Origin: Glutamicibacter sp. B1
GTDB taxonomy: Bacteria > Actinomycetota > Actinomycetes > Actinomycetales > Micrococcaceae
Length of the DNA: 64,000 nt
Reading direction: 5' to 3'
NCBI RefSeq assembly: GCF_039602135.1
Contig: NZ_CP125942.1
Location: 1,364,001 to 1,428,000, forward strand
Part shown: piece by piece, positions 52,471-62,359 of the stretch
How the letters are laid out: each line of letters begins with the position of its first letter
Numbering within the stretch: position 1 is the stretch's first letter
Position numbers and translations under genes: made by a program
The notes under the pieces: generated by a model
What the model was told of the DNA's origin: nothing
The model's input: the letters and a program-made list of their open reading frames with translations, nothing else
Database searches by the model: none

Positions 52471-52893
52471 TTAGTCCTTGGTGCGTAACTGTGCACGGTC
52501 ACGCCATGCCCCGGTGCCCCAAAGAGCAAGGGCGATCAGAACCGGCTGGAAGAACAGTCGCGCAACACGTTTCCCATCGGTATCCAAACCGAATGCGTCC
52601 CGGTGATCAAGAAGCTGAGCAATATTTCCTGGGAAGACTGCCACGAAGAACAAGGCAACAATCCACCCGACATGAACCCGCTTCTTCAGTAGGGTCATCA
52701 GCGATAGTCCCAAGCCGACCTCCGTCACTCCTGAAAGAATGACTACCAGATCTGGATCCATTGGAAGGGACCGTGGAACCTGCGCTTGGAACTCTTCTCG
52801 ACCAAAGCTGAGGTGGCTTACACCTGCATAGGTCAAGAAGGCGCCAAGGGTCAGCCGAACTGCATGCCTTTTCTTGCTGAGCTGATTAGTCAT
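52471..52893 (-). CDS. DoxX-like membrane protein
   Basis: 140 residues with four hydrophobic segments and the DoxX pattern FLTYAGVSHLSFGREEFQAQVPRSLP at the front and FPGNIAQLLDHRDAFGLDTDGKRVARLFFQPVLI near the end (in parts). DoxX-like proteins assist thiol or redox protection in the membrane. Its start overlaps the end of ohr by eight bases, so it is co-expressed with peroxide defence and may take part in it (inference from context). Confidence 0.82.
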   Translation of the reverse strand: MTNQLSKKRHAVRLTLGAFLTYAGVSHLSFGREEFQAQVPRSLPMDPDLVVILSGVTEVGLGLSLMTLLKKRVHVGWIVALFFVAVFPGNIAQLLDHRDAFGLDTDGKRVARLFFQPVLIALALWGTGAWRDRAQLRTKD

Positions 52894-53305
52894 CCGAAAC
52901 GGTGATGGTCACGTCGATGTTGCCACGGGTGGCGTTTGAGTATGGGCATACAGCGTGGGCGGCGTCAGCAAGTTCCTGAGCTGCATCGTGATCCATACCT
53001 GGGATGATGACTTCCAATTCAACCGAGAGCTTGTAGCCTTCGCCCTCGCGGTGCAGGCTGACTCGTCCGCCAACGCTGGAATCCTCAACCTTGATCTTGC
53101 GAGCGCGGGCTACGGTGTTCAATGCCGAATGGAAGCAGGCCGAGTATCCTGCGGCAAAGAGCTGCTCTGGGTTGGTGCCCAGTCCGCTGCCACCCAAGTC
53201 TTTTGGCACGGTGAGGACTAGGTCCAGTTTTCCATCGGGGGTCTGGGTGCGGCCTTCGCGACCCTGGCCGGTGGAGAGTGCTTCTGCGGTGTAAAGAGCT
53301 TCCAT
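52886..53305 (-). CDS. ohr: Organic hydroperoxide resistance protein
   Basis: 139-residue peroxidase of the Ohr branch of OsmC. The reactive cysteines are both present: Cys57 in [10 protein letters not shown] and Cys120 in [12 protein letters not shown]; the catalytic Arg is in the [10 protein letters not shown] segment. Reduces organic and fatty-acid hydroperoxides with a dihydrolipoyl thiol donor. AAGG near the ATG. It is the middle gene of ohrR-ohr-doxX and is presumably induced through OhrR. Confidence 0.95.
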   Translation of the reverse strand: MEALYTAEALSTGQGREGRTQTPDGKLDLVLTVPKDLGGSGLGTNPEQLFAAGYSACFHSALNTVARARKIKVEDSSVGGRVSLHREGEGYKLSVELEVIIPGMDHDAAQELADAAHAVCPYSNATRGNIDVTITVSDD

Positions 53306-53341
53306 TGTTGTGCCTTTCCTAAAAGGTTGAGGTGTTCTGGG

Positions 53342-53791
53342 CTAGTTGGTGGGCTGGATTTTGATGGGCAGTTTCTGCATCTGTTCGGTGATTTGATGCA
53401 GGGTGTCCAGGTATTCTCTAGCGCTTTGGATGTCCGGCAATCCGGTGCCGCAGGCAATCTGTTCTGGAATGTGGGCCAGTTCCTTGCGAAGGGCGCTGCC
53501 TTGCTCGGTCAGTTCCACATTCACCACCCGGGTATCGGTCTCGCTACGTTCGCGCCGGATGAACTCTTTGTTCTCGAGGCGGCGAAGCAGTGGGGAGAGG
53601 GTCCCGGAATCAAGCTGGAGCATCTCGCCGATTTCTCGGACGGGCTTTGATCCTTCGTTCCACAACACAACCAACACCAAGTACTGGGTGTAGGTCAGCT
53701 GCCAAGGGGAAAGGAGCTCCGTGTAGGCCCTGGTTGTTGCTCGGCTTGCGGAGTACAGAGCGAAGCACACCATTTCATCAACTATTGCCAT
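53342..53791 (-). CDS. ohrR: OhrR, organic-peroxide-sensing MarR regulator
   Basis: 149 residues from ATG 53791; an upstream in-frame GTG at 53824 would put the start inside the operator and is less likely. The peroxide-sensing cysteine is in EMVCFALYSASR at the N-terminus, and the tyrosine partner in LTYTQYLVL is present, as in Bacillus OhrR. The winged helix is at about 55-110 (GEMLQLDSGTLSPLLRRLENKEFIRRER in parts). A second Cys in EQIACGTGLP may allow a disulfide. It represses itself and ohr, 36 bases downstream, until oxidised. Confidence 0.92.
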   Translation of the reverse strand: MAIVDEMVCFALYSASRATTRAYTELLSPWQLTYTQYLVLVVLWNEGSKPVREIGEMLQLDSGTLSPLLRRLENKEFIRRERSETDTRVVNVELTEQGSALRKELAHIPEQIACGTGLPDIQSAREYLDTLHQITEQMQKLPIKIQPTN

Positions 53792-53806
53792 GAGAAAATC
53801 ATTGCA

Positions 53807-53821
53807 CACAATTGAATTGTG
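53807..53821. promoter_or_regulatory. OhrR operator
   Basis: CACAATTGAATTGTG, a perfect 7+1+7 palindrome, closely matches the known OhrR site TACAATTNAATTGTA. It lies 16 bases upstream of the ohrR ATG, where it would cover the promoter start site. Confidence 0.85.
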
Positions 53822-53928
53822 CACAACTTAAAATAATGGTGATCTGTTGCATAGCTGTCATGCCTGGCGCACAGAACCTGCATGCGGCGCTTACAACGCT
53901 GATAAAAGACGAGGTTGAGAAAGCAAAA

Positions 53929-53962
53929 CGGGTCGGAAGCCAGCTAACTGGCTTCCGACCCG
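53929..53962 (-). terminator. Terminator of the RND pump gene
   Basis: 15-pair stem (CGGGTCGGAAGCCAG/CTGGCTTCCGACCCG), loop of four, followed on the minus strand by TTTTGCTTT, 14 bases after the stop. Confidence 0.9.
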
Positions 53963-53976
53963 CAACGCACCTGACG

Positions 53977-56900
53977 TTAGGATTCGTTAGTTGAATCCTT
54001 CGTCGACTTATTGAGCATCTCTTCGATCTCGCGGCGTTCCTTACGGGTAGTCGGGATCTGCCCGGTCAACGGATGAACCAAGGAATTCTTGGAATCACTG
54101 TTTGTCGCAGGCTCAGTCGAAGCCGGCTTCGACGGCTTGGCCGCCTCAGTCTTCGCTGCCTCAGTTTTCGTTGCCGCAGGCTTTGATACCGATGGGTTGG
54201 CAGGAGCGGTGATCTTAGCAGTGGCAGAATCCATGGCCACAGCAAGATCTGCCGCGTCGGTCTCCTTCTGAGCCGAATGCTTACGGTTAGCCCGACGTAG
54301 GGCCCGCTTTTCCTTGCGCGACTCAACCAGGCGGTACAAGACCGGCACCAGAATCAACGTCAGCAGGGTGGAGGACACCAAGCCACCAATGACCACCACA
54401 GCCAAGGGCTGTGAAATGAACCCGGACTGACCGGTCAATCCAAGACCCATTGGAATCAACGCGAAAATGGTGGCCAATGCGGTCATGAGAATCGGGCGCA
54501 AACGCTGACGAGCGCCGTGCATGATCGCATCATCCAAACTCATCGCTTCACGCTCTGGGGTAGCCAAGCGGTACTGGTTGATCAAGTCGATGAGCACGAT
54601 GGCGTTGGTGACTACGATGCCCACCAGCATCAACATACCGATCAGTGACGGCAAGCCCAGCGGAATGCCGGAGATCAGCAGCAAGCCGATGGCGCCGGTG
54701 GCTGCGAATGGAATGGAGACCAACAGGACCAGAGGCTGGATCAGCGACTTGAAGGTGGCCACCATGATCACGTAGACAATGGCAATAGCCGCCAGCAGTG
54801 CCAGATACAGCTGGTTGAAGGAGTCAGCCTGTTCGGTGGCAGCGCCACCGATCTCCGCGCTGGCACCTTCTGGCAGTTGCACGGTTTCCAGGGACTTGGT
54901 GACCTCCGTAGAAACCCTGCCCAGCATGTTTTCTTCGGGCGTCAGCGTGACAGTGGCGATGCGCTCACCATTGGAGGTGGTGACCTGCTGGACGACCTTG
55001 GCACGGTCAACCTTGGCAAGGTCCTGAAGTTCCTTCACGCCGGTGGCCGTCGGGATCTTCAGCTCGCGCAGCTTCTGCAAGCTATCCAGTTTCAGGCCTT
55101 CACCGATCTGTACGGTCAGGTCCGTGTAGTCCAGACGCAGCGTACCGGCAGGTACAGGGGAGACCTGACCAGCAACCATGCCAGCCAACTGTGTTTCGGT
55201 CAGCCCGGCAGCAGCAGCCTTTTCAGCATCGATGTCGATGGAGACCTGCTCGCGTTCGGCCGATAGGTTATCGGTAATCCCGGTGACGTGGGCAGTATCC
55301 TTCAGTGCATCGCGCATCTTCTGCGTGGCCTCACGCAGGATCGTCTCATCCGGAGCCTTGACCTCAACGGTGACATCGCTAGAGGTCATTGCAGAAGAGT
55401 TGGAGCCGAAAGTGACGGTCATGTCCTTGGAAAGATCCAAGCCCTTGATCTGCTCACGAACCGTATTACCTAGTGCTTCCTGATCAACATCAGGATTGGT
55501 GATCGCCGTGAAGTTGGCAGTATCGGAGCCGGAAGCAAACATGGCTGCGATACCACTGGCGGTACCGACAGTCATCTGTACATCTTCAACACCATCGATA
55601 TCACGCAGCTTAGACTCAATCTTTGCTGCTTCGTCCGCCGTCGTATTGAGGGCCGTGCCTGAAGGCATCTTCGCGGTGACGGTGATGGAGTTTTCACCGG
55701 TGGAACCCAATAGGTTGGTATTGAGCAGCGGAGTCATGGCGGCGGTCCCAGCCAGAATCAGCACCGAGGCCAGCAAAGTAATGACAGGATGCTTCTGCGT
55801 GGACTTCAATACAGGCAAATAAGCACGTTGCATCCAGGACTTGTCTTCAGCAACGTGAACCGTGCGAACCTTATCGCTACCTGGACGATGCGGCAGGAAC
55901 CAGTAGGCCAATACCGGCACAATGGTCAGCGAAACGAGCAAGGAAGCCAGCAACGCAATGGTCATGGTCAAGGCGAACGGGCTAAAGAGCTCACCGGCCA
56001 TACCACCAACCATGGCGATGGGCAGGAAGACCGCGACAGTAGTCAGCGTTGCTGCGGTAATAGCACCGGCAACTTCCTTGACCGCCAACAAGATGGATTG
56101 AGCTTTGGACTCACCAAAGGCCAGATGTCGTTTGATGTTTTCAATGACAACAATCGAGTCATCCACCACGCGACCAATGGAGATGGTCAACGCACCCAAA
56201 GTCAGCATGTTCAACGTGTAGCCGAAGACATTCATCCCAATGAAGGTGACCATCAGGGAGAGTGGGATCGAGATCGCAGTGACCAAGGTGGAGCGTACCG
56301 AGAAGAGGAAGATCAGAATGATGATGACCGCGAAGCCCAAACCGAGGGCACCTTCAATAGCCAGGTGGCTAATGGAGTCCTCAATGAAAGGTGCCTGATC
56401 AAAAATTGTGGTCATCGTGGCCTTGTGGCCCAACTCTGATTCAAGATCCGCCACCATGGCTGCAACCGCATGTGAGATCCCGACGGTGTCACCATCCGGG
56501 GTCTTGGTGACCGAAATGGAAAGCGTCTCTTCACCATTGGTACGGGTGATGCTGGTAGCTTCATCAGCCTTCACCGAAACATCCGCCACATCCTTGAGCA
56601 GAACTGGACCATTGTCGGTGACCAGTGGGATGTTTTTGATGGCATCGAGGTTATCTGGGGTGGAACCGGCAATAACTGGCAGTTCCAAACCGTCCACATC
56701 CATGTTGCCAACCGGGATGGGCGAGCCAGCATTTTCAATGCCGTCCTTCAAGTCACTCACGCTCAGACCGGCACGGGTCATCTCGGCGTTCTTGGGGATC
56801 ACAGCAATGTGCTGGGATGCGCCACCGGAAACTGAGGCTTCACGGACGCCGTCGATTTTCTGAAGTTTAGGCAGTGCAATGCGTTCAACATCATCGTTGA

Positions 56901-57354
56901 GGGCGTCGAGCGACTCATCCGAGGACACCGCGAGCATCAGCACCGGCAGATCAGCAATGGAACCGGCTAACGCAGTGGGCTCAACATCATCAGGAAGTTG
57001 CTGCTTGGCATTGGAGATGGCGCGCTCAACTTGTGAACGTGCGCGGTCCATATCCGTGCCATATTCGAAGGTCAACGCAATCCGAGTGAAACCCGCCTGA
57101 GAGGTAGCACTGGAAGATTCGAGACCTTCCACCGCCTGCAAAGAAGTTTCCAGCGGCTTAGCGACTTGTTCATCGATGACCTCCGGGCTGGCACCCATCT
57201 GGGTCGCCATGACTGAGATCTGGGGGAACTCCATGGACGGGATGAGCTCTTGCTTGAGCGAGCCCATGGAAATCACGCCGAATATGGCAGCAAAGACGGT
57301 AACCAGTGCAATGAGCGCACGGTTTTTTAGTGACAGGATGGCCAAGCGATGCAT
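53977..57354 (-). CDS. RND-family efflux permease (AcrB/MMPL-like, HAE type)
   Basis: 1125 residues with twelve helices in the 1+5+1+5 order of HAE-RND pumps and two large extracellular loops. N-terminal MHRLAILSLKNRALIALVTVFAAIFGV, proton-relay acidic residues in GRVVDDSIVVIENIKRH (helix 4), and a second repeat with LPEGASAEIGGAATEQADSF then MLMLVGIVVTNAIVLIDLINQYR (in parts). The last ~90 residues are a Lys/Ala/Pro/Thr-rich cytoplasmic tail. No membrane-fusion protein or outer-membrane channel is encoded nearby, as expected in a Gram-positive. Substrate unknown; lipids or drugs are possible. Confidence 0.92.
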   Translation of the reverse strand: MHRLAILSLKNRALIALVTVFAAIFGVISMGSLKQELIPSMEFPQISVMATQMGASPEVIDEQVAKPLETSLQAVEGLESSSATSQAGFTRIALTFEYGTDMDRARSQVERAISNAKQQLPDDVEPTALAGSIADLPVLMLAVSSDESLDALNDDVERIALPKLQKIDGVREASVSGGASQHIAVIPKNAEMTRAGLSVSDLKDGIENAGSPIPVGNMDVDGLELPVIAGSTPDNLDAIKNIPLVTDNGPVLLKDVADVSVKADEATSITRTNGEETLSISVTKTPDGDTVGISHAVAAMVADLESELGHKATMTTIFDQAPFIEDSISHLAIEGALGLGFAVIIILIFLFSVRSTLVTAISIPLSLMVTFIGMNVFGYTLNMLTLGALTISIGRVVDDSIVVIENIKRHLAFGESKAQSILLAVKEVAGAITAATLTTVAVFLPIAMVGGMAGELFSPFALTMTIALLASLLVSLTIVPVLAYWFLPHRPGSDKVRTVHVAEDKSWMQRAYLPVLKSTQKHPVITLLASVLILAGTAAMTPLLNTNLLGSTGENSITVTAKMPSGTALNTTADEAAKIESKLRDIDGVEDVQMTVGTASGIAAMFASGSDTANFTAITNPDVDQEALGNTVREQIKGLDLSKDMTVTFGSNSSAMTSSDVTVEVKAPDETILREATQKMRDALKDTAHVTGITDNLSAEREQVSIDIDAEKAAAAGLTETQLAGMVAGQVSPVPAGTLRLDYTDLTVQIGEGLKLDSLQKLRELKIPTATGVKELQDLAKVDRAKVVQQVTTSNGERIATVTLTPEENMLGRVSTEVTKSLETVQLPEGASAEIGGAATEQADSFNQLYLALLAAIAIVYVIMVATFKSLIQPLVLLVSIPFAATGAIGLLLISGIPLGLPSLIGMLMLVGIVVTNAIVLIDLINQYRLATPEREAMSLDDAIMHGARQRLRPILMTALATIFALIPMGLGLTGQSGFISQPLAVVVIGGLVSSTLLTLILVPVLYRLVESRKEKRALRRANRKHSAQKETDAADLAVAMDSATAKITAPANPSVSKPAATKTEAAKTEAAKPSKPASTEPATNSDSKNSLVHPLTGQIPTTRKERREIEEMLNKSTKDSTNES

Positions 57355-57485
57355 GCGGGTGTAGTCCTAGTTAGGTCGCAGTACGGAAGTGGGCTTGATG
57401 TTAAGTCTATGTGGTTGTTAAAGCTCAACTGTCCGTTCTGACAGTAAAACCGCAAAGATCATCCGTTTGGACTAGGTCAATAAGA

Positions 57486-57519
57486 GAACCCCTTGAATGT
57501 GAAGGCGTTCGAGGGGTTC
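57486..57519. terminator. Hairpin between aldo/keto reductase and RND pump
   Basis: GAACCCCTTGAA and TTCGAGGGGTTC pair with one mismatch around a ten-base loop. It lies 34 bases after the leftward aldo/keto reductase stop and probably ends that transcript. Confidence 0.6.
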
Positions 57520-57552
57520 AACTACTGACAAATGTGAGTTTGGAAGCAAGAA

Positions 57553-58584
57553 TTATGCTCTGAAATTTCCACCTGGTTCGGCAGCGAACTTATCGATGGC
57601 TGTCATCTCTTCTGTCGAGAACTCGAGATTATTCACTGCGGCCAGCGAATCTTCTAGTTGCTTCACGCTGGAAGCACCGATTAGTGCCGAGGTCACCGGT
57701 GTGCCGACTGGCTGATCGCGCAAGAGCCAAGCAATGGCCATTTGGGCTAAGGTCTGTCCACGCTGTTCAGCGATATCATTTAGCCCGTGAATTCGCTCCA
57801 AAATGGGTTCGGTAATCGCGGACTCGGAAAGGAAGCGCCCCTTGGTGGCACGGGAGTTCTCCGGGATCCCATTCAAATACCGATTGGTCAGCAGTCCTTG
57901 AGCTAAGGGCGAGAACGCAATCGAGCCGGCGCCAACTTGCTCCAGGGCTTGGAAGAGATTCGGTTGCCCGTCCTCGGTCCAGCGATCAAACATCGAGTAA
58001 TGAGGTTGGTGGATGAGTAGCGGTGTGCCAAGTTCCTTGAGAATTCGAGCCGCTTCAATGGTCTGCTCGGGGGAGTAGGAGGAAATGCCCGCATAGAGGG
58101 CTTTACCGGAACGAACTGCTTGATCCAATGCGCCCATGGTTTCTTCCAATGGGGTATCTGGGTCTGGTCGGTGGCTATAGAAGATGTCCACGTAGTCCAG
58201 GCCCATGCGCTCTAGCGACTGGTCAAGGCTGGAGAGTAAGTATTTACGTGAACCACCATCGCCGTAAGGACCGGGCCACATGCGGTGCCCGGCCTTGCTG
58301 GAGATGACCAATTCATCACGGTAGGGCTTAAAGTCCTGGGCAAGGTGCCGACCGAAGTTCGTCTCGGCGGTGCCATCCGGTGGACCGTAGTTATTGGCCA
58401 GATCAAAGTGCGTGACGCCGAGGTCGAAGGCTCGGCGCAGAATGGCACTCTGTTCATCAAAACGCTTGTCGTCACCGAAGTTATGCCAAAGTCCCAAGGA
58501 GATGATGGGAAGTTTCAGTCCGCTACGCCCGACGCGACGGTAAGGCATGGACTCATAACGGTTCTGAGCTGCACTGTAAGTCAT
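57553..58584 (-). CDS. Aldo/keto reductase (YghZ/L-glyceraldehyde-3-phosphate reductase type)
   Basis: 343-residue NADPH-dependent TIM-barrel oxidoreductase. Catalytic tetrad: Asp in DLANNYG, Tyr in the same motif, Lys in VISSKAGHRMWPG and His in FYSHRPDPDTP. The FNYGPPDGTAE-type segment and the RYL near NRYLNGIPENSRA place it in the YghZ/Kvbeta-like branch that reduces aldehydes such as methylglyoxal or L-glyceraldehyde 3-phosphate. Single-gene unit. Confidence 0.9.
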   Translation of the reverse strand: MTYSAAQNRYESMPYRRVGRSGLKLPIISLGLWHNFGDDKRFDEQSAILRRAFDLGVTHFDLANNYGPPDGTAETNFGRHLAQDFKPYRDELVISSKAGHRMWPGPYGDGGSRKYLLSSLDQSLERMGLDYVDIFYSHRPDPDTPLEETMGALDQAVRSGKALYAGISSYSPEQTIEAARILKELGTPLLIHQPHYSMFDRWTEDGQPNLFQALEQVGAGSIAFSPLAQGLLTNRYLNGIPENSRATKGRFLSESAITEPILERIHGLNDIAEQRGQTLAQMAIAWLLRDQPVGTPVTSALIGASSVKQLEDSLAAVNNLEFSTEEMTAIDKFAAEPGGNFRA

Positions 58585-58751
58585 TGATACCTTTCAGCAA
58601 GTATGTCCGGCATGGTCTGCGTTGGACAACATTTCTGAGAATACCGGCAAAAGTGATTTAGGACTCTTTCTTGCGAAATGAGTCGTAGTGGAACGTCAGA
58701 GACACCATGAAAGCAAATAGTACGGGCTCAGATATCTGTTGTTAAACGCAG

Positions 58752-58781
58752 TGGACCGCCCACCAAATGGTGAGCGGTCCA
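58752..58781 (-). terminator. Terminator of mqo
   Basis: TGGACCGCCCACC, loop AAAT, GGTGAGCGGTCCA, 13 positions with one mismatch, 13 bases after the mqo stop. Confidence 0.8.
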
Positions 58782-58794
58782 AAGCATATGGGGA

Positions 58795-60285
58795 CTAAGC
58801 CAGTCCCAGAGTCTTGTCAGTAGCTGCCTTGACCTCAGCGTAGAGTGCTGGGTTCTCATTGAGCTTCTGGCCGTAGGAAGGAACGATGTCCTTCAGCTTC
58901 GATTCCCAGCCTGCAAACTGCTTCGGGAAGCAGCGTGAGAGCAGGCCGATCATGATTGGGGTTGCGGTCGAAGCGCCTGGCGAAGCACCGAGCAGACCGG
59001 ACATGGAACCATCCGAAGAAGTGATGACCTCGGTACCGAACTGCAGTACGCCGCCCTTCTTGGCATCCTTCTTGATGACCTGAACGCGCTGACCAGCAGT
59101 GATCAATTCCCACTGGGAACCATCGGCAGCTGGGAAGTACTCGGTGAGTGACTCGTCCTTCTTGGCGCGAGACTTGAGAACTTCCTTGATTAGGTAAGTC
59201 GTCAGATCCAGGTTGTCCTTGCCGACAGCCAACATTGGGATGATGTTGTGCAGACGCAGGGACAGTGGCAAATCAAGCTGACCGGTGGACTTTAGGAAGT
59301 TCATGGAGAAGCCAGCGTAAGGACCGAACATCAGCGAACGCTTGCCATCAACAAAACGGGTATCCAAGTGAGGAACCGACATTGGAGGCGCGCCTACCGA
59401 TGCCTGGCCGTAGACCTTGGCATTGTGCTGAGCAATGACCGTCTCATCGGTGCAACGCAGGAACTGACCGGAGACTGGGAAGCCACCGAAGCCCTTGATC
59501 TCATCGATACCGGACTTCTGCAACAGTGGCAGTGCGCCACCGCCAGCGCCAACGAAGACGAACTTAGCCTTGACGTTCTTTACTGCGCCCGAAGCCTTGT
59601 CCTTGACGGTCAGTTCCCAACCAGCACCGGAGCGCTTGAGATTCTGTACCTTGTGACCGTAGTTCACCGAAGCGCCGGCAGCGCTCAACGAGTTGGTCAG
59701 GTCACTGGTCAGTCGACCGAAGTCGACGTCGGTTCCAGCCACAACGCGGGAAGCAGCCACGGTCTGCGAAGCATCGCGACCCTGGGCCACCAGTGGAGTC
59801 CACTGGTTGATGGTATCCAGGTCGTTGGTGAATTCCATGTCCTCGAAGAGCGTCTGAGTCTTCAGTGACTCGTAACGGGTCTTGAGGTACTTGGAGTGAT
59901 CTTCGCCGATAACGAATGACATGTGAGGCAGTGGGTTGATGAAGCTATTGTCAGCAACACGCTTATTTTCTACTGCCCAGGAGAAGAACTGGCGGGAGAT
60001 CTGGAACTGCTCGTTGATGCCAACAGCCTTAGTTGGATCAACGGAACCGTCAGCCGCAGCCGGTGCGTAGTTCAACTCGCACAGGGCCGAGTGTCCGGTG
60101 CCTGCGTTGTTCCAAGGGGAGGAGGATTCCTCACCGGCCTTGTCCAGGTTCTCAAAAAGACCAATGGACCAGGTTGGCTCCAGCTGGTTGATCAGAGTGC
60201 CAAGGGTGGCACTCATGATGCCGGCACCGATTAGTACTACGTCAAAAGATTCGGTTGACGTTTCAGAAGGCACGAGGATCTCCAT
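58795..60285 (-). CDS. mqo: Malate:quinone oxidoreductase
   Basis: Membrane-associated FAD enzyme of the citric acid cycle that passes electrons from malate to the quinone pool. 496 residues, the family norm. FAD-binding [18 protein letters not shown] (about 14-31), [29 protein letters not shown] and the [14 protein letters not shown] region (in parts) are highly characteristic, as is [19 protein letters not shown] near the end. No NAD-malate dehydrogenase is in view. Monocistronic, with its own terminator. Confidence 0.96.
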   Translation of the reverse strand: MEILVPSETSTESFDVVLIGAGIMSATLGTLINQLEPTWSIGLFENLDKAGEESSSPWNNAGTGHSALCELNYAPAAADGSVDPTKAVGINEQFQISRQFFSWAVENKRVADNSFINPLPHMSFVIGEDHSKYLKTRYESLKTQTLFEDMEFTNDLDTINQWTPLVAQGRDASQTVAASRVVAGTDVDFGRLTSDLTNSLSAAGASVNYGHKVQNLKRSGAGWELTVKDKASGAVKNVKAKFVFVGAGGGALPLLQKSGIDEIKGFGGFPVSGQFLRCTDETVIAQHNAKVYGQASVGAPPMSVPHLDTRFVDGKRSLMFGPYAGFSMNFLKSTGQLDLPLSLRLHNIIPMLAVGKDNLDLTTYLIKEVLKSRAKKDESLTEYFPAADGSQWELITAGQRVQVIKKDAKKGGVLQFGTEVITSSDGSMSGLLGASPGASTATPIMIGLLSRCFPKQFAGWESKLKDIVPSYGQKLNENPALYAEVKAATDKTLGLA

Positions 60286-60363
60286 CGACAGTGATACTTT
60301 GCTCTAACCCAGAGTAGACCTAACCACCCTTGGGTTAGAAATCCTTAACTGGGCTACTGGTCA

Positions 60364-62208
60364 TTAATTTGTGACGGATGGTGAGTTCGTCATCTGGACA
60401 TCGGCGAAGCATTCATTGAGCATCGGCGATGGCGGATAGAAGGTGACATTTCCGTTAAACGCCAGCGCAGAGATCGGAAATACCAACGGGAGCAAGGGTA
60501 GGTCCTGCTCCAGGGTTTGCATGATGGTTGCGTAGGCGGCGGTGCGTTCCTCACCTACAGGGATCGATCTAGCCAACATGATTTGTGAGTCAAGTAACGC
60601 GGACTTGTAGCCGAATTCATTCTCTTTATTAGCCAATATGCCAGAGAGGAAATCATCGGGGGAGCGGTAGCCACCAGAGAATCCAAGCAGATGCAGTCCA
60701 TTGAACTTATTGGACTGAACCGTCTTGACGTAACCATCGGTCCAAGCAATGGGACGAGGCTTGATGCGAATGCCTACCTTGGCAAGGTCTTCAGCAATTT
60801 GCGCGAAGGTACGTTCAGGTAACGGAAGGTAATTGCGGGAGACATGCAGCGGATACGCAAACTCGATTTCCTCGCCTTGATATTCGACATCTGCCAAGAG
60901 CTCTTTAGCCTTGGCCACATCATGAGAGGCGGTGTTATCGGGATTGGGGATGTTCAGTGCCGGCGGCAAAATGGTTTGCGCGTACTTGGAGCCCTGGATG
61001 AATAACTTGTCGGCAAGGGTGCTGCGATTAATTGCGTGCGCCACGGCTTGACGGAATTTTGGCTTGGCCAGCCATTTATTCTTCTGATCCATCCCCAGAT
61101 AAAGCACGGAGAACGGGTCACGTTGTACGACGACTTTAGCGTTTCGAACTAGCGTGCGCATGGTGTCAACTGAAACCATGTCGAAACCATCAATCTCGTC
61201 GGCCAGTAGGGCGCCCTCGCGGTTGTAGGGAGAGGGAACCGAGGAAATCAGGGCGACTTCAGGATATTGCTTATTGTTATTCAGTCGATCCTGATCCCAG
61301 TAATCAGAAAAAATCTCTAAACGAACTTGATCGTCTTCCAAGGAATGGAACTTATACGGCCCGGTGCCCATGGGAGCAGTGGTCAATGATTCTGCAGGAT
61401 TGTCCTCTGGGCCACCGGTCAGCGCGCTGGGCGCAGCGATTGCCATGCCAGGAAGGGTTAGGGCTTCAATGAGCCCCGGTAGTCGGCGACGCAAGTTGAG
61501 GGTGACAACATACTTATCCGTGGCCTCGATGGACTGGAAGTAGCTCGCGGTGCCACCTTTGGAGCTGCCTTGGAAAAGATCTGTGGTGAACTGCTTCTGC
61601 AGGTCGGTGAGTTGTTGGAGGCGCTGCTGCTCTGCAGTGAGCTCCTCCGGGGTAGCATCTTCTTTTTCTTTGGTGCTCAGTTCAAGGTCTTTGGCCTTGG
61701 GCAAGGTGGGAATGTTGCTGTAGTGGTGGAAGACATCAAAGAATCCCTGAGCTGATTGTGCGCTCAATGATGTGGACAGAGACTCCCAGCGCTCAAAGTT
61801 CTTGACTACTGCCTCGGCATCTAGCTCCGTACCATCGTGAAAATGCACGCCTTCGCGAAGGTTGAAGGTGTAGCGCAAGCCATCACTGCTTTCATTCCAG
61901 GTCTCGGCCAGCCCGGCGACCGTAGCGCCGGTATCCAAATCGATATCGACCAAAGTTTCGTAGACTTGGCGCGTGACGCGGAAGGACTCGTTGTCCGAAA
62001 CGATGGCCGGATCCAGCTTGACCGGGGGAGCAGAGACCGCCAAGCGCAGTGTGCGGGGGACAGCGTCTGATGATGCAGAAGCAGCTCCAGTCGATGATGC
62101 CTGAGACTGAGGTCCTCCGGTGCAAGCAGTCAATGCCAGTGCGGTGGTCGCTAAGGTACCGGTGAGCACTGCGCGTCGAGATACGAGACTTGGTGGCAAA
62201 TCGGGCAC
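60364..62208 (-). CDS. Solute-binding lipoprotein of a peptide-type ABC transporter (family 5)
   Basis: 614 residues from a GTG. Signal has a twin-arginine element SRRAVLTG followed by a hydrophobic stretch and lipobox LTAC, so it may be a Tat-exported lipoprotein. The mature protein is an SBP family 5 (DppA/OppA) fold: RTLRLAVSAPPVKLDPA, YETLVDIDLDTGATVAGLAETW and LREGVHFHDGTELDAEAVVKNF (in parts), and the C-terminal NGLHLLGFSGGYRSPDD. No permease or ATPase genes adjoin, so it may work with a distant transporter. A Gln/Glu-rich insert at 195-215 is unusual. Confidence 0.88.
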   Translation of the reverse strand: MPDLPPSLVSRRAVLTGTLATTALALTACTGGPQSQASSTGAASASSDAVPRTLRLAVSAPPVKLDPAIVSDNESFRVTRQVYETLVDIDLDTGATVAGLAETWNESSDGLRYTFNLREGVHFHDGTELDAEAVVKNFERWESLSTSLSAQSAQGFFDVFHHYSNIPTLPKAKDLELSTKEKEDATPEELTAEQQRLQQLTDLQKQFTTDLFQGSSKGGTASYFQSIEATDKYVVTLNLRRRLPGLIEALTLPGMAIAAPSALTGGPEDNPAESLTTAPMGTGPYKFHSLEDDQVRLEIFSDYWDQDRLNNNKQYPEVALISSVPSPYNREGALLADEIDGFDMVSVDTMRTLVRNAKVVVQRDPFSVLYLGMDQKNKWLAKPKFRQAVAHAINRSTLADKLFIQGSKYAQTILPPALNIPNPDNTASHDVAKAKELLADVEYQGEEIEFAYPLHVSRNYLPLPERTFAQIAEDLAKVGIRIKPRPIAWTDGYVKTVQSNKFNGLHLLGFSGGYRSPDDFLSGILANKENEFGYKSALLDSQIMLARSIPVGEERTAAYATIMQTLEQDLPLLPLVFPISALAFNGNVTFYPPSPMLNECFADVQMTNSPSVTN

Positions 62209-62312
62209 AGGAGTAGCTCATCTTCCTTTGGGTAAGCAATCTTCACATCCACGCGTCGCGATATACGGCGAGAGTGGAATGGTATTTATCAAAGATAGCG
62301 CACTAAAGCGAT

Positions 62313-62340
62313 GCTCCCGGGAGCTGAACCTCCCGGGAGC
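62313..62340 (-). terminator. Terminator of the 2-hydroxyacid dehydrogenase gene
   Basis: GCTCCCGGGAG, loop CTGAAC, CTCCCGGGAGC, an 11-pair perfect stem, 19 bases after the stop. Confidence 0.82.
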
Positions 62341-62359
62341 AAATTCTGTCGCCGAATCG

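Noticed and set aside
55789..56439. Plus-strand frame of 216 codons rich in Gln/Asp/Asn
   Set aside because: Antisense image of the RND pump's hydrophobic helices.
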